Shown in pieces: positions 18,056 through 27,646 of a DNA stretch of 64,000 nucleotides. The translations under genes and the position numbers were made by a program. The notes beneath the pieces are model-generated. The model saw only the letters and a list, made by a program, of their open reading frames with translations. It did not search any database and had not been told where the DNA came from. The stretch is from assembly GCA_943846745.1 (NCBI GenBank), contig OX044360.1, forward strand, positions 2,294,001-2,358,000, given 5' to 3'. Numbering within the stretch: the stretch's first letter is position 1; each line of letters starts with the position of its first letter. Source of the stretch: Opacimonas sp002292215 (GTDB taxonomy: Bacteria > Pseudomonadota > Gammaproteobacteria > Enterobacterales > Alteromonadaceae).

Positions 18056-18853
18056 CTATTGTGAAAATGAATGTTCAGGACCAGGAAACGTCCCTACTGA
18101 AACTTCATCAATATACGCTTGTACAGCAGTATGTAGATCACCCGTTTGAGCTAAGTAATTTTTTGAGAATTTTGGCATATAGTTAGCACTTACACCGAGC
18201 ATATCGTGCATAACAAGTATTTGTCCATCCGTATCTGGACCTGCACCGATGCCAATAACAGGGATTGTAAGTAACTCAGAAACGCGTTTGGCCAACGCTT
18301 GAGGAATACACTCTAGCACTAATAATTGAGCCCCTGCACCTTGTAAGCGTTGTGCATCGCTACATAGTTTATCTGCTTGGGCTTGTTGTCTACCTTGAAC
18401 TTTAAACCCACCAAACACATGAACAGACTGTGGAGTTAACCCTAAATGAGCACATACTGGCACGCCACGTTCGGTTAATTTAGTAATCGTGCTACACAGC
18501 CATTCGCCGCCTTCAACTTTAACCATACTTGCACCAGCTGCCATTAAGATTGCAGCGTTATGCATCGCATCACTTTCGGAGCCATAGGACATGAATGGCA
18601 TATCAGCAATGACAAATGCTCTATCAACACCGGCAGCAACCGCTTTAGTGTGGTATGCAATTTCAGCAGTAGTGACCGCTAATGTGTCTTTTTCACCTTT
18701 GAGAACCATGCCTAATGAATCACCGATTAAAATAACATCGATTCCTTTACTATCAAACAACTTGGCAAAGCTCGCATCATAAGCCGTAAGCGCAGTAATT
18801 TTTTCTCCGGCTTGTTTTTTGGCTAATAAACCGGATGTGGTCATCTTTTTCAT
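18056..18853 (-). CDS. panB: 3-methyl-2-oxobutanoate hydroxymethyltransferase
   Basis: First enzyme of the pantoate branch: transfers a one-carbon unit from methylenetetrahydrofolate to alpha-ketoisovalerate. It has 265 residues and a TIM-barrel fold, with metal-binding and substrate segments in LIGDSLGMVLKG and VKVEGG, and the conserved CAHLGLTPQSVH and IGIGAGPDTDGQILV segments. It lies 17 bases after folK and 24 before panC, forming a pcnB-folK-panB-panC run on the minus strand. Confidence 0.97.
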   Translation of the reverse strand: MKKMTTSGLLAKKQAGEKITALTAYDASFAKLFDSKGIDVILIGDSLGMVLKGEKDTLAVTTAEIAYHTKAVAAGVDRAFVIADMPFMSYGSESDAMHNAAILMAAGASMVKVEGGEWLCSTITKLTERGVPVCAHLGLTPQSVHVFGGFKVQGRQQAQADKLCSDAQRLQGAGAQLLVLECIPQALAKRVSELLTIPVIGIGAGPDTDGQILVMHDMLGVSANYMPKFSKNYLAQTGDLHTAVQAYIDEVSVGTFPGPEHSFSQ

Positions 18854-18870
18854 TACTCAAATTCCCAAAG

Positions 18871-19377
18871 TTAATTTAGCGCAATGCGACGCAATTGACT
18901 GACGTCACATTCGCTGACCCATTTTGCAATGGGGTGATTATCTGGCATTAATAAATCTGGTTGTATTTCGAACAACGGTACCAGCACAAACTCGCGGTGG
19001 CGCATGCCATAATGTGGCAGTGTTAATTCTTGGTTATTATATGTCTGACGACCGAGCATCAGTAAATCTAAATCTAACATCCGTGGTCCCCAATGTTCAC
19101 CATCGCGTACTCGTCCATGCTCATGTTCAATGCTTTGTAATTGATGTAACAGATATAGCCCATCAAGAGAGGTGCTAATTTTGCATACCGCATTAATGTA
19201 ATTAGGTTGTTCGCTGGGTCCCATTGGCACCGAATCATAAAATGAAGAACAGGCCAGCAATTCCAGATTGGGTATTAATGCAATGTGGGATAGAGCACTG
19301 GAAATACTGGCGACAGGATCTCCTAGGTTTGCACCTAGCCCGATAAAACCGATATTGGGTTGATTTTCAGTCGCCAT
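18871..19377 (-). CDS. folK: 2-amino-4-hydroxy-6-hydroxymethyldihydropteridine pyrophosphokinase
   Basis: Folate pathway kinase (HPPK) that transfers pyrophosphate from ATP to hydroxymethyl-dihydropterin. It has 168 residues. The N-terminal IGLGANLGDP, the YDSVPMGPSEQPNYINAV segment and the family signature WGPRMLDLDLLMLG are all present, the last carrying the Mg-binding Asp pair. It is separated from pcnB by 6 bases, the usual gammaproteobacterial order. Confidence 0.96.
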   Translation of the reverse strand: MATENQPNIGFIGLGANLGDPVASISSALSHIALIPNLELLACSSFYDSVPMGPSEQPNYINAVCKISTSLDGLYLLHQLQSIEHEHGRVRDGEHWGPRMLDLDLLMLGRQTYNNQELTLPHYGMRHREFVLVPLFEIQPDLLMPDNHPIAKWVSECDVSQLRRIALN

Positions 19378-19383
19378 CAGACA

Positions 19384-20727
19384 TTAAATTTGGTTGGGTT
19401 TTCGTTTGGATTTAGAAGGTTTACGCCTACGCGACACTTTACCATTTGGGTGGCCAAGTAAATTATCTATCATTGTTTTGCGCTGGTCACTGTTTGCTTC
19501 TTGAAACTCAGTCCACCAATCTGCTAATTCATATAGCTGGCCACCTTCAATTTCACCACGTAACAATAAAAAGTCATACGCAGCACGGAAACGAGGGTGA
19601 GCTAACATTTGATGAGCCCGACGACCATGACGACGACCTAAACGATGTTGAAAGGCCCATATCTCACGCATTGTAACGCTAAAGCGTTTGGGGATCATGA
19701 TCCGTTGTAATTGACGTTGCAAAACATCTGACATCGCCATATTAAAAGCATCAGCAGGAGATAAATCGGTTTCACATGCTAATTTTTGGCTTTGTTCTTC
19801 AATGGGATACCACAGCATTGCGGCATACAAAAATGCTGGCGTAACACGTTGTCCCGTGTTGATACGATTATCGGTATTCGTGATCACTTGATCGATAAAT
19901 TTACGTTCACGAGTATCGGTGTTTAACAAAGACCCTGTTTGCGGGAAAAGTTTATCGAACAAACCGTATTTCAACAGCAGATGATAAGTTGCAAGACCTT
20001 GGCCATTAAAGAATAATTTTAATACTTCTTCAAATAAGCGCGCTGGTGGAATATTTTCAAGTAAATACGCAAACTTTTTGATGGCATGCTCACTAGCAGA
20101 GTCGATTTGCATATCGAGTTTAGCGGCAAAGCGCACGGCTCTAAGCATGCGCACAGGGTCTTCACGGTAACGTGTTTCAGGATCGCCTATCAACGAGATG
20201 GTTTTGCGTTTAATCGAATCTAATCCACCCGCGAAATCTCTAATCGAACCATCATTGACATTGTAATACATGGCATTGATTGTAAAGTCACGGCGCGCAG
20301 CGTCTTGTTGCAGTGAACCAAAGACGTTATCGCGAACTAGCTGTCCTTCACCATCTTTTTTGGATTTATCAGTCGCTTTGGTCTGCTCAACATGCGGGCC
20401 TCGAAAGGTAGCTACTTCGATAACTTCTCGACCAAAAATAACATGCGCTAAACGAAAACGTCTGCCGATAATTCGGCAGTTTTTGAATTGTGCTTTGATT
20501 TGTTCTGGTGTCGCATCGGTAGCAATATCAAAGTCTTTTGGATGTTTATTGAGAAGCAAGTCACGCACACACCCACCGACTAGATAGGCTTCATACCCTG
20601 CAGAAGTTAAGCGGCGTAGTACTTTTATTGCGTTTACACCGATATCCTCGACTTGCACATGGTGCTCTTGTTGAGTAATGATTTGCATCGGTGGCAGTTT
20701 TAGTTCGTTTGTCTCATTAGTAGACAT
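19384..20727 (-). CDS. pcnB: Poly(A) polymerase I
   Basis: Adds poly(A) tails to RNA 3' ends and so promotes decay. 447 residues. The nucleotidyltransferase head has LVGGCVRDLLL followed by the catalytic Asp pair in KDFDIAT (near residues 50-70). The RNA-binding segments and a basic Arg/Lys-rich C-terminal tail (KVSRRRKPSKSKRKP) distinguish it from CCA-adding enzymes and match PcnB. It is followed by folK after 6 bases. gluQ ends 83 bases upstream, and dksA lies before that, as in E. coli. Confidence 0.94.
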   Translation of the reverse strand: MSTNETNELKLPPMQIITQQEHHVQVEDIGVNAIKVLRRLTSAGYEAYLVGGCVRDLLLNKHPKDFDIATDATPEQIKAQFKNCRIIGRRFRLAHVIFGREVIEVATFRGPHVEQTKATDKSKKDGEGQLVRDNVFGSLQQDAARRDFTINAMYYNVNDGSIRDFAGGLDSIKRKTISLIGDPETRYREDPVRMLRAVRFAAKLDMQIDSASEHAIKKFAYLLENIPPARLFEEVLKLFFNGQGLATYHLLLKYGLFDKLFPQTGSLLNTDTRERKFIDQVITNTDNRINTGQRVTPAFLYAAMLWYPIEEQSQKLACETDLSPADAFNMAMSDVLQRQLQRIMIPKRFSVTMREIWAFQHRLGRRHGRRAHQMLAHPRFRAAYDFLLLRGEIEGGQLYELADWWTEFQEANSDQRKTMIDNLLGHPNGKVSRRRKPSKSKRKPNQI

Positions 20728-20810
20728 CGCATTTTTTATTTTAGTTATTGCGCGTTTAAAGATAAGTCACGCTCCTGTATTGTAATATGATAATAATAAG
20801 CTGAAATAGC

Positions 20811-21692
20811 TTACGTAACAATGATTTCATGCTTTGGAAAGTGAATTCCTTTGCGCCAAGCCATTGTTGCGGCTTTTAAAATAGTTGTGATTGCTGATTT
20901 TTGTACAGTATCGCTTAATTGTATATTTAATAAATTTAGACAAAACAATATGTTATCTTTAGCTAAGGTGTCATTGATCGCAGGTGCATGATTTTGTTTA
21001 CTTAACTTATGACCCGGTGCCTTTACCAATAAGGGTGTATGCCCATAACGAGGTAATGACGCTGAAAAATGCGACCAAATATTCAATTGCGCTAAGGTAG
21101 TGGGTAATAAATCGCAACCACGCACGATATCAGTCACTCCTTGCGCAATATCATCTAAGACTACTGCTAAGTTATAAGCGACGAGTCCATCTTTACGTTG
21201 AATGATAATGTCTTCTTTATCGATACTATTGTCAGTTGCTGATATTTGACCTTGAAAGCGATCCGTAAAGGAGGTGATCAGATCTGGGTTTATATAACGA
21301 ATAGCACTGGGTTGGTTTGTGATGTGTTTATGTTTGCAGGTGCCAAGATAAATACCACCTTGTTGTTTTATTTCAGCGCGAGTGCACCGACATCGGTATG
21401 CGTGATTAGAATTGAGTAGTGCATCAATAGTCTGTTGATAAAAGGATAAGCGACTGGATTGAAATAAAATATCGCCGTCATGGTGCAGGCCGTGTGCATG
21501 TAGGGACTGTAATATCGCTTGGTCCGCGTGTAATACTTGTCGCGGAGGGTCGATATCTTCCATCCGCACCAACCAAATACCATCATGAGCCTTGGCGTCT
21601 AAATAACTCGTTAACGCTGTCAGTAGCGAGCCAATATGTAGTGGACCTGAAGGGGACGGTGCAAACCGACCCACATAATGACTCGCTTCCAA
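20811..21692 (-). CDS. gluQ: Glutamyl-Q tRNA(Asp) synthetase
   Basis: Glutamyl-tRNA synthetase paralogue that attaches glutamate to queuosine at position 34 of tRNA(Asp). It has 293 residues with no anticodon-binding domain. The class I motif is GRFAPSPSGPLHIGS, the KMSKS-like motif is KLSKQNH, and a zinc-binding set lies in YRCRCTRAEI and the following GTCKHKH. It lies 5 bases downstream of dksA, the conserved dksA-gluQ pairing. Confidence 0.95.
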   Translation of the reverse strand: MEASHYVGRFAPSPSGPLHIGSLLTALTSYLDAKAHDGIWLVRMEDIDPPRQVLHADQAILQSLHAHGLHHDGDILFQSSRLSFYQQTIDALLNSNHAYRCRCTRAEIKQQGGIYLGTCKHKHITNQPSAIRYINPDLITSFTDRFQGQISATDNSIDKEDIIIQRKDGLVAYNLAVVLDDIAQGVTDIVRGCDLLPTTLAQLNIWSHFSASLPRYGHTPLLVKAPGHKLSKQNHAPAINDTLAKDNILFCLNLLNIQLSDTVQKSAITTILKAATMAWRKGIHFPKHEIIVT

Positions 21693-21697
21693 GAGAC

Positions 21698-22147
21698 TTA
21701 ACCTTGCATTTGTTTTTCTTTGATTTCTGCCATGGTTTTACAATCAATACACATATCAGCAGTAGGACGAGCTTCTAAGCGTTTAACGCCGATTTCAATC
21801 CCACAAGAATCACAAAAACCAAAATCATCATCTTCGATACGTTTTAACGTCTTTTCGATTTTTTTGATTAATTTACGTTCACGATCACGAGTCCGTAATT
21901 CTAAAGAAAATTCTTCTTCTTGAGCTGCACGGTCAACCGGATCGGGAAAGTTTGATGCTTCATCCTTCATGTGCGTCACAGTACGATCGACTTCTTCACG
22001 TAATTGTGTGCGCCATGCTTGTAATATTTTACGAAAATGCGACATTTGCGCATCATTCATATATTCCTCAACAGAATCCGCATCGTATGGCGTTAATCCT
22101 GCGAGCGCGAGTAATCCTAATGATTTATTGGTTTTTGTTGTGGGCAT
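21698..22147 (-). CDS. dksA: RNA polymerase-binding transcription factor DksA
   Basis: Binds the RNA polymerase secondary channel and, with ppGpp, adjusts transcription of rRNA and amino-acid genes. 149 residues: a coiled-coil region carrying the tip Asp residues (DPVDRAAQEEE), and a four-cysteine zinc finger beginning CDSCG and ending CIDCK. A GGAGATGGGTT ribosome site precedes the ATG. It is the first gene of the dksA-gluQ unit. Confidence 0.97.
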   Translation of the reverse strand: MPTTKTNKSLGLLALAGLTPYDADSVEEYMNDAQMSHFRKILQAWRTQLREEVDRTVTHMKDEASNFPDPVDRAAQEEEFSLELRTRDRERKLIKKIEKTLKRIEDDDFGFCDSCGIEIGVKRLEARPTADMCIDCKTMAEIKEKQMQG

Positions 22148-22330
22148 AACCCATCTCCTTTAAAAATGGCATCGCTTCGGTCTACTTTAATTTCAACCTT
22201 ACCATTTGTATGTACTGCACGTTTACTGCACTGAATGCTGTATATAGGATACAGCGTTACAGCAATTTAACTACAAGAATATTTATTGAAAGAGAATATG
22301 GGGCTAAATTCAGAAAAATCAAACCTAAAT

Positions 22331-23098
22331 TCACATAATAAAATTTAACTCTTGATTTATAAGGATATTTTCTTGGTTTATTTTACAGTTGTAGGCTAAA
22401 AACTCTACACCTAGGGATTTTGCTTCCGCGACTAATTGAGCATAAGTAGAATCAATATGAGTGGCTGGGCTGACTTGGCTAATCCCTGTATGCTGAACTA
22501 AATACAGCATCACAGCTCGTTGCGGTAAATTTGATGGTCTATCCAAGACATGCATTAATTCACGACAGTGTTTGTGTGCTCGGGTAGAAATGGTGTCAGG
22601 GAAATAACCTAATGAAGACTGTGGCGCCTGTAACGTGACACTTTTTACTTCTAAATACGTTAGTGAGTCGTCGGTATGAGTTAATAAAAAATCTATTTTA
22701 GATTGTTCTTTTCCGTATTTTACTTCGCAGTCAATATCGCTAATATTAGGCAAAGAAGTAATAAGACCTTGTTGTAATGCTGCTTTGACGATGTTGTTTG
22801 CGCGGTGTGTATTGACACCTATCCACTCTTCTTGCGTATTTTGCACGAGTTCTAATGTGTATTTTAGTTTCCGTTTCGGATCATCATTAGGCTGTACCCA
22901 CGCAGTAAAACCCGGTTCGGCGCAGCCAGTCATCTTGCCCGTATTAGGACAATGCGCAGTAATGATTTCACCCGTATCAAGCTCGACATCAGCAAAAAAA
23001 CGTTTGTAACGTGCGATTAATTTACCTTTTAATAGCGGTCTTTTAAACAGTCCAGTAAATAGTGCTGGTGAGGGTATCGTCTGTGCAGGGAAAGGCAT
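22331..23098 (-). CDS. sfsA: Sugar fermentation stimulation protein SfsA
   Basis: 255 residues, an SfsA/MTH-type nuclease-like fold with a probable N-terminal OB fold. Characteristic segments are KRFFADVELDTGE, the AHCPNTGKMTGC block, and the C-terminal nuclease-like core with ID...YLEVKSVTL. SfsA was named as a maltose-gene regulator in E. coli; the real biochemical role remains uncertain and a DNA-binding or nuclease role has been proposed. Monocistronic, divergent from pepB. Confidence 0.93.
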   Translation of the reverse strand: MPFPAQTIPSPALFTGLFKRPLLKGKLIARYKRFFADVELDTGEIITAHCPNTGKMTGCAEPGFTAWVQPNDDPKRKLKYTLELVQNTQEEWIGVNTHRANNIVKAALQQGLITSLPNISDIDCEVKYGKEQSKIDFLLTHTDDSLTYLEVKSVTLQAPQSSLGYFPDTISTRAHKHCRELMHVLDRPSNLPQRAVMLYLVQHTGISQVSPATHIDSTYAQLVAEAKSLGVEFLAYNCKINQENILINQELNFIM

Positions 23099-23151
23099 GA
23101 TATACTTACTAAAATGACATTGAATAAAAACATATTAAGAAGCATATCACA

Positions 23152-24447
23152 ATGAGCTATTTTTTAATCCACAAAACCACTCAAACACCGGTTTCACCTT
23201 ATAATCCTAACAGCCTTATTTCAATGAATGAAAATGGCTTAACAGTTCATTTAACAGGGCAAGATGATGTTCGCGATTGTCAAAAAGCAGCCCGTTTAGC
23301 GAGTGGATTAATCCATTCGCAAATTCAATTTGTGGGGTTGTGGGAGCCGATATTACAGCGAAGCTTTGTCTTGGCATTAGGTAATACAAATCTTTCTGTT
23401 AAGTGGGCAGTTGTAGATGCAACAGAATCTAGCGAGCAATCTATAGCAAACTCGATGGTGCTAAACCAAGCATTGATGGCGGTCGAATTTGCACGTGAAT
23501 TAGTGAATCAGTCCCCGCAAGATTTATCACCTGAAGCTCTCGCAGAGCAAGTTGCCCATCATTTAGAGGGTCTTGCACCTGAATATGTCAGCGCCAAACA
23601 TATTGTGGGCGATGCACTCGTGGAATTTGGTTGGCATGGATTATATGAAGTCGGTCGTGGTAGTGTGCGCCCACCCGTTTTATTAGAGCTCGACTATAAT
23701 CCGACGGGCAATCCTGATGCACCTGTTGATGTTGCATTAGTCGGTAAAGGCATTACTTTTGATAGTGGTGGCTATTCGATTAAATCAAGCGAAGGTATGT
23801 TGGATATGAAATGTGATATGGGTGGTGCAGCGACGGTTAGTGCCGCTTTAAGTCTAGCCATCATGCAAGGTTCGACGAAGCGCATTCGCTTAATATTATG
23901 TTGTGCCGAAAATCTGATTTCGGGTCACGCTTATAAATTAGGTGACATTATTACTTATAAAAATGGTCTGACTGTCGAAATTGTTAATACTGATGCTGAA
24001 GGTCGGTTAGTACTAGCTGACGGTTTGATGGCTGCGTGTGAAGCTCAACCAGGTTTAATTATTGATGCAGCAACCTTAACCGGTGCAGCAGTAATGGCAG
24101 TAGGTACTGAATACAATGCGCTGTTTACGGCGAATAATGCGTTAGCACAGCAATTGATAAGTATTGGCGCTTCTGAGGCAGAGCCATTCTGGCAATTGCC
24201 TTTAGCTCCTTGGCATCAAGAAATGTGTCCGTCACCGTTTGCGGATACCGCTAATTCACGCCCACAAAAAGGTGGTGGTGCAGGTGGTGCATCGAATGCA
24301 GCCGGATTTTTGTCACGCTTTGTGGATGCGACTATTCCATGGGTGCATATTGACCTAGCAGGCGCTTATCATCGCAACCCGACTAACACTAAACCCGCTG
24401 GTGCGACCGGTATGGGTGTCTTGAGTATCGCGCAGTTACTTAAATAA
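23152..24447 (+). CDS. pepB: Aminopeptidase B (M17 leucyl aminopeptidase family)
   Basis: Cytosolic two-metal aminopeptidase of family M17, 431 residues. The metal-binding core is in VGKGITFDSGGYSIK and the signature NTDAEGRLVLADGL; the Lys, Asp and Glu ligands are all in place. The N-terminal domain is short, as in PepB rather than PepA. The next gene (MarC family) starts on the last base of its stop, so they are co-translated. Confidence 0.92.
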   Translation: MSYFLIHKTTQTPVSPYNPNSLISMNENGLTVHLTGQDDVRDCQKAARLASGLIHSQIQFVGLWEPILQRSFVLALGNTNLSVKWAVVDATESSEQSIANSMVLNQALMAVEFARELVNQSPQDLSPEALAEQVAHHLEGLAPEYVSAKHIVGDALVEFGWHGLYEVGRGSVRPPVLLELDYNPTGNPDAPVDVALVGKGITFDSGGYSIKSSEGMLDMKCDMGGAATVSAALSLAIMQGSTKRIRLILCCAENLISGHAYKLGDIITYKNGLTVEIVNTDAEGRLVLADGLMAACEAQPGLIIDAATLTGAAVMAVGTEYNALFTANNALAQQLISIGASEAEPFWQLPLAPWHQEMCPSPFADTANSRPQKGGGAGGASNAAGFLSRFVDATIPWVHIDLAGAYHRNPTNTKPAGATGMGVLSIAQLLK

Positions 24448-25043
24448 TGGATACTTTGTCTGCGGCGATTATGTTGTTTTTGATTATGGATCCTCTCGGT
24501 AACCTACCGATTGTAATGTCTGTGCTCAAGCCATTTGAACCTAAACGCCGTTTATTTATATTGGCTCGCGAGTTATTATTTTCGCTTATTATATTACTGA
24601 TATTTTTATATTCTGGTGATTCAATTTTAGCATTTTTGAATATCAAACAAGAAACGGTCAGTATTGCCGGTGGTATCATTTTGTTTTTGATTGCGTTAAA
24701 AATGATTTTCCCTTCACCGGGTGGTGTCATGAATTTACCCGCGGGTGAAGAGCCATTTATTGTTCCTTTAGCGATCCCTATGATTGCCGGTCCATCTTCA
24801 ATGGCGGCATTGATTTTACTTTCTAATCAAGCGCCAACACGGATCGTTGATTGGACATTAGCCTTGATTGGGGCATGGGGATTGTCAGCAATTATTTTGT
24901 TATTTTCGGGGCCATTGCATAAAATTTTGGGTCAAAAAGGGCTCTCTGCAGTGGAACGTTTGATGGGGATGATTTTGATCATGCTATCGATTCAACTATT
25001 ACTTGATGGTGTAAGTGCTTACTTGCAACCAAATACTTTATAA
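24447..25043 (+). CDS. yhgN: MarC-family integral membrane protein (YhgN-like)
   Basis: 198-residue inner-membrane protein with six predicted membrane segments. The family segments MDPLGNLPIVMSVLK and VPLAIPMIAGPSSMA are clear. Despite the MarC name, involvement in multidrug resistance has not held up and the transport role is unknown. It overlaps the pepB stop by one base. Confidence 0.9.
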   Translation: MDTLSAAIMLFLIMDPLGNLPIVMSVLKPFEPKRRLFILARELLFSLIILLIFLYSGDSILAFLNIKQETVSIAGGIILFLIALKMIFPSPGGVMNLPAGEEPFIVPLAIPMIAGPSSMAALILLSNQAPTRIVDWTLALIGAWGLSAIILLFSGPLHKILGQKGLSAVERLMGMILIMLSIQLLLDGVSAYLQPNTL

Positions 25044-25054
25044 AAGGCATTATT

Positions 25055-25738
25055 GTGACAAAACCAACGTTATCGACATTTGCTCAAATTCGTGCACTAT
25101 CACCCAAACAAAGTTTGGCTTTTAGTGTGACAGTATTATCTCGAATGGTACCTCATGTAGCCCTCTATGATGAGTTAAATCAAGTCCCCACAAGTGAGTT
25201 GGCACTTACTGGAGTGGGAGAGGTTGCTGTGGGGCCATTGGCTGATAAAGTCTTGGGGTTAGTATGGGGCTATTTAGGCAACCCAAAAAACAAATTTAAC
25301 TTTGGCGTGCAACTGGAAAAGATCGAGTTGGCTACCCCTGATGTAACTGAGAATACGCCTTTTGGAGTGCTTCCGGCTATGGATGCCTGTATCGGATTAT
25401 CGGCACTGTTACGCTTATTACAACAAGAACAAGATGATGCCGCAGTAATGATTAGCAAATTAGCACAGGGTGGTGTTGAGGCGATGTTATTGGCGACAGA
25501 ATTTGCAGTTGAAAATGAGAAAATTGCAGCTATAGATGATGAAGAAAGCAAGGATAATGCTTATTTTACATTATCCAAAAAATTAAAAGCACATCCTTTA
25601 ATGGAATTTGAAATCGCATTTCAAAGAGAAGTCTTACAATATGTTAATACGCATAAACTCAACGAACAAAGTGTGAAAGAATTACAACAAATGGTTCAAG
25701 AAACAGGGATCACCACCCTAGGTATTGAGCTGGAATAA
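25055..25738 (+). CDS. yjaG: DUF416 family protein (YjaG-like)
   Basis: 227-residue cytoplasmic protein resembling E. coli YjaG (DUF416), recognised by the segments VNFDSQLEK-like FNFGVQLEKIE and PAMDACIGLSALL. Helical, no signal or membrane segment, and no known function. It begins at GTG 25055, 11 bases after the MarC gene, and overlaps the 3' end of rsmD on the other strand by 21 bases. Confidence 0.85.
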   Translation: MTKPTLSTFAQIRALSPKQSLAFSVTVLSRMVPHVALYDELNQVPTSELALTGVGEVAVGPLADKVLGLVWGYLGNPKNKFNFGVQLEKIELATPDVTENTPFGVLPAMDACIGLSALLRLLQQEQDDAAVMISKLAQGGVEAMLLATEFAVENEKIAAIDDEESKDNAYFTLSKKLKAHPLMEFEIAFQREVLQYVNTHKLNEQSVKELQQMVQETGITTLGIELE

Positions 25739-26353
25739 GCCATACATAAACCCATTAGTTTGTTGTTGCTTAATTGGTTTTAAGCTCGTTGGTGAGGGTT
25801 GCTTTAGCAATGCTGAGTTAATACTATTTAACGTTATTGCGGTTTCACATTCTAAATAAATCAGTGTGTCTGTAGTGATTAACTGGAGATCTAATAACTG
25901 TAATAAACTAGGAATGAGTAATCCTTGTTTAAACGGAGGGTCAAGGAATACTATATTCATGGCCTGCGCTCGCTCACTTAAAGCCTGAGCGACACGAGTA
26001 ACAGAATGTGCGAATTCACCATCCAACACACTGGCTGTATCTTGAAGCTTCAATGTTGCAACATTCTGGGTTAGTTGGTTTGCCGCCGAAGTATTTTTTT
26101 CGATAAAATAAACATGTTGAGCACCTCGTGACAACGCTTCAAAACCTAAACTGCCACTCCCAGCAAAGCCATCAAGACACACACTGCCCTGCACATCCTG
26201 CATGAGCCAATTAAATAAAGTCTCTTTGGTGCGGTCAGTAGTGGGTCGAAGCCCTTGTGCATCAAGCACTGGTAATTGACGGCCACGGTGTTGACCTGCA
26301 ATTATGCGAATTCGTCCTGTAGCGGTTGGTTTTTTTTGATTTTTATGGCGCAT
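25718..26353 (-). CDS. rsmD: 16S rRNA (guanine-966-N2)-methyltransferase
   Basis: Methylates G966 of 16S rRNA in the assembled small subunit. 211 residues. N-terminal RIIAGQHRGRQLP and TDRTKETLFNWL, SAM motif LDGFAGSGSLGFEALSRGA, and the N-methylase catalytic motif LDPPF. It is divergent from ftsY, the usual gammaproteobacterial arrangement (rsmD opposite ftsYEX-rpoH). Confidence 0.96.
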   Translation of the reverse strand: MRHKNQKKPTATGRIRIIAGQHRGRQLPVLDAQGLRPTTDRTKETLFNWLMQDVQGSVCLDGFAGSGSLGFEALSRGAQHVYFIEKNTSAANQLTQNVATLKLQDTASVLDGEFAHSVTRVAQALSERAQAMNIVFLDPPFKQGLLIPSLLQLLDLQLITTDTLIYLECETAITLNSINSALLKQPSPTSLKPIKQQQTNGFMYGLFQLNT

Positions 26354-26495
26354 CTTGGCTAAATATTACGAGCAGATGGTGGTATGATAACAATTATTTT
26401 TTGAGCACGCCCATAAAAGTGCATTCAATGTGTTAGCGTTAACCGTAATTTGTTGTTCACACTTAGCTAACCAGATAACAGGACTCAAGTGTTGT

Positions 26496-27641
26496 ATGTT
26501 TAATATATTCAAAAAAAAGAAGCCAAATCAACCACAAAGCACATCGATTGTCGATAATGATGCCAATGATATCGCTGTTGAATCGGAGCTTACAACTGAA
26601 GCTAGCACTACTGTTGAGCAAGAGCCTGAATCTGTAATTACAGCTAAAGAATCACCCCAGGAGACGACACTAGAATTAGCGCCTGAGCCTTCTGCAGAGC
26701 CACAGCCCAAGCCATCATTTTTTAGTTCTCTTGCAGCTAAACTTGCTCGAACCAAGGCGAGCATTGGCAGTGGGATTGCAGATTTATTTGTGGGTCGCAG
26801 TATTGATGATGAGTTGTATGAAGATTTAGAAACGCAGTTATTAGTCGCTGATGTGGGTATGCACACTACACAGAATATCATTGAGCACCTCACTCAAACC
26901 ACTCAACGTAGTACCTTAAAAGACGGTGATGCCTTACTTGGTGCCTTGAAAGAATATATGGCCCAGTTATTGACGAAAATTGAGGCTCCCTTAATTCCTG
27001 AAGTGCCAGATGGTCAAACTGGTCCATTTGTGATTTTAATGGTTGGGGTCAATGGAGTGGGTAAAACTACAACGATCGGCAAAATGGCCAAGCAATTTCA
27101 GCAACAAGGCAAAAAAGTAATGTTAGCTGCTGGCGATACATTCCGAGCTGCCGCTGTTGAGCAATTACAGGTTTGGGGAGAACGTAATAACATACCCGTC
27201 GTTGCGCAGCATACCGGTGCCGACAGTGCTTCGGTGTTATTTGATGCACTGCAATCTGCAAAAGCTAAAAATGTCGATGTATTAATCGCAGATACGGCAG
27301 GGCGATTACAAAATAAAGACCACTTAATGCAAGAACTCGAAAAAGTCGTGCGCGTAATCAAAAAACTGAACCCTGATGCGCCCCATGAAATTATGTTGAC
27401 GATTGATGCTGGGACAGGTCAAAATGCCATCAGCCAAGCTAAATTGTTCAATGATTCAGTTGGCTTAACCGGTATTACATTAAGCAAGCTAGATGGCACA
27501 GCGAAAGGGGGCGTCATTTTCTCCATAGCTGATCAATTTTCAATTCCCGTTCGCTATATTGGTGTGGGAGAGGCGATCGATGATTTACGGATTTTTAAGA
27601 GTAAAGAATTCATTGATGCGTTATTTGAGCAAACCAACTAA
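26496..27641 (+). CDS. ftsY: Signal recognition particle receptor FtsY
   Basis: GTPase that docks SRP-ribosome complexes at the membrane and hands them to the translocon. From the ATG at 26496 (MFNIFKKKK) it has 381 residues: an acidic A domain to about residue 85, the N domain, then the G domain with GVNGVGKTTTIGK, DTAGRLQ and LSKLDGTAKGG. The frame is open back to 26430, but the basic MFNIFKKKK membrane-targeting start is typical and has AGGA upstream. ftsE follows after 5 bases. Confidence 0.96.
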   Translation: MFNIFKKKKPNQPQSTSIVDNDANDIAVESELTTEASTTVEQEPESVITAKESPQETTLELAPEPSAEPQPKPSFFSSLAAKLARTKASIGSGIADLFVGRSIDDELYEDLETQLLVADVGMHTTQNIIEHLTQTTQRSTLKDGDALLGALKEYMAQLLTKIEAPLIPEVPDGQTGPFVILMVGVNGVGKTTTIGKMAKQFQQQGKKVMLAAGDTFRAAAVEQLQVWGERNNIPVVAQHTGADSASVLFDALQSAKAKNVDVLIADTAGRLQNKDHLMQELEKVVRVIKKLNPDAPHEIMLTIDAGTGQNAISQAKLFNDSVGLTGITLSKLDGTAKGGVIFSIADQFSIPVRYIGVGEAIDDLRIFKSKEFIDALFEQTN

Positions 27642-27646
27642 CCATT

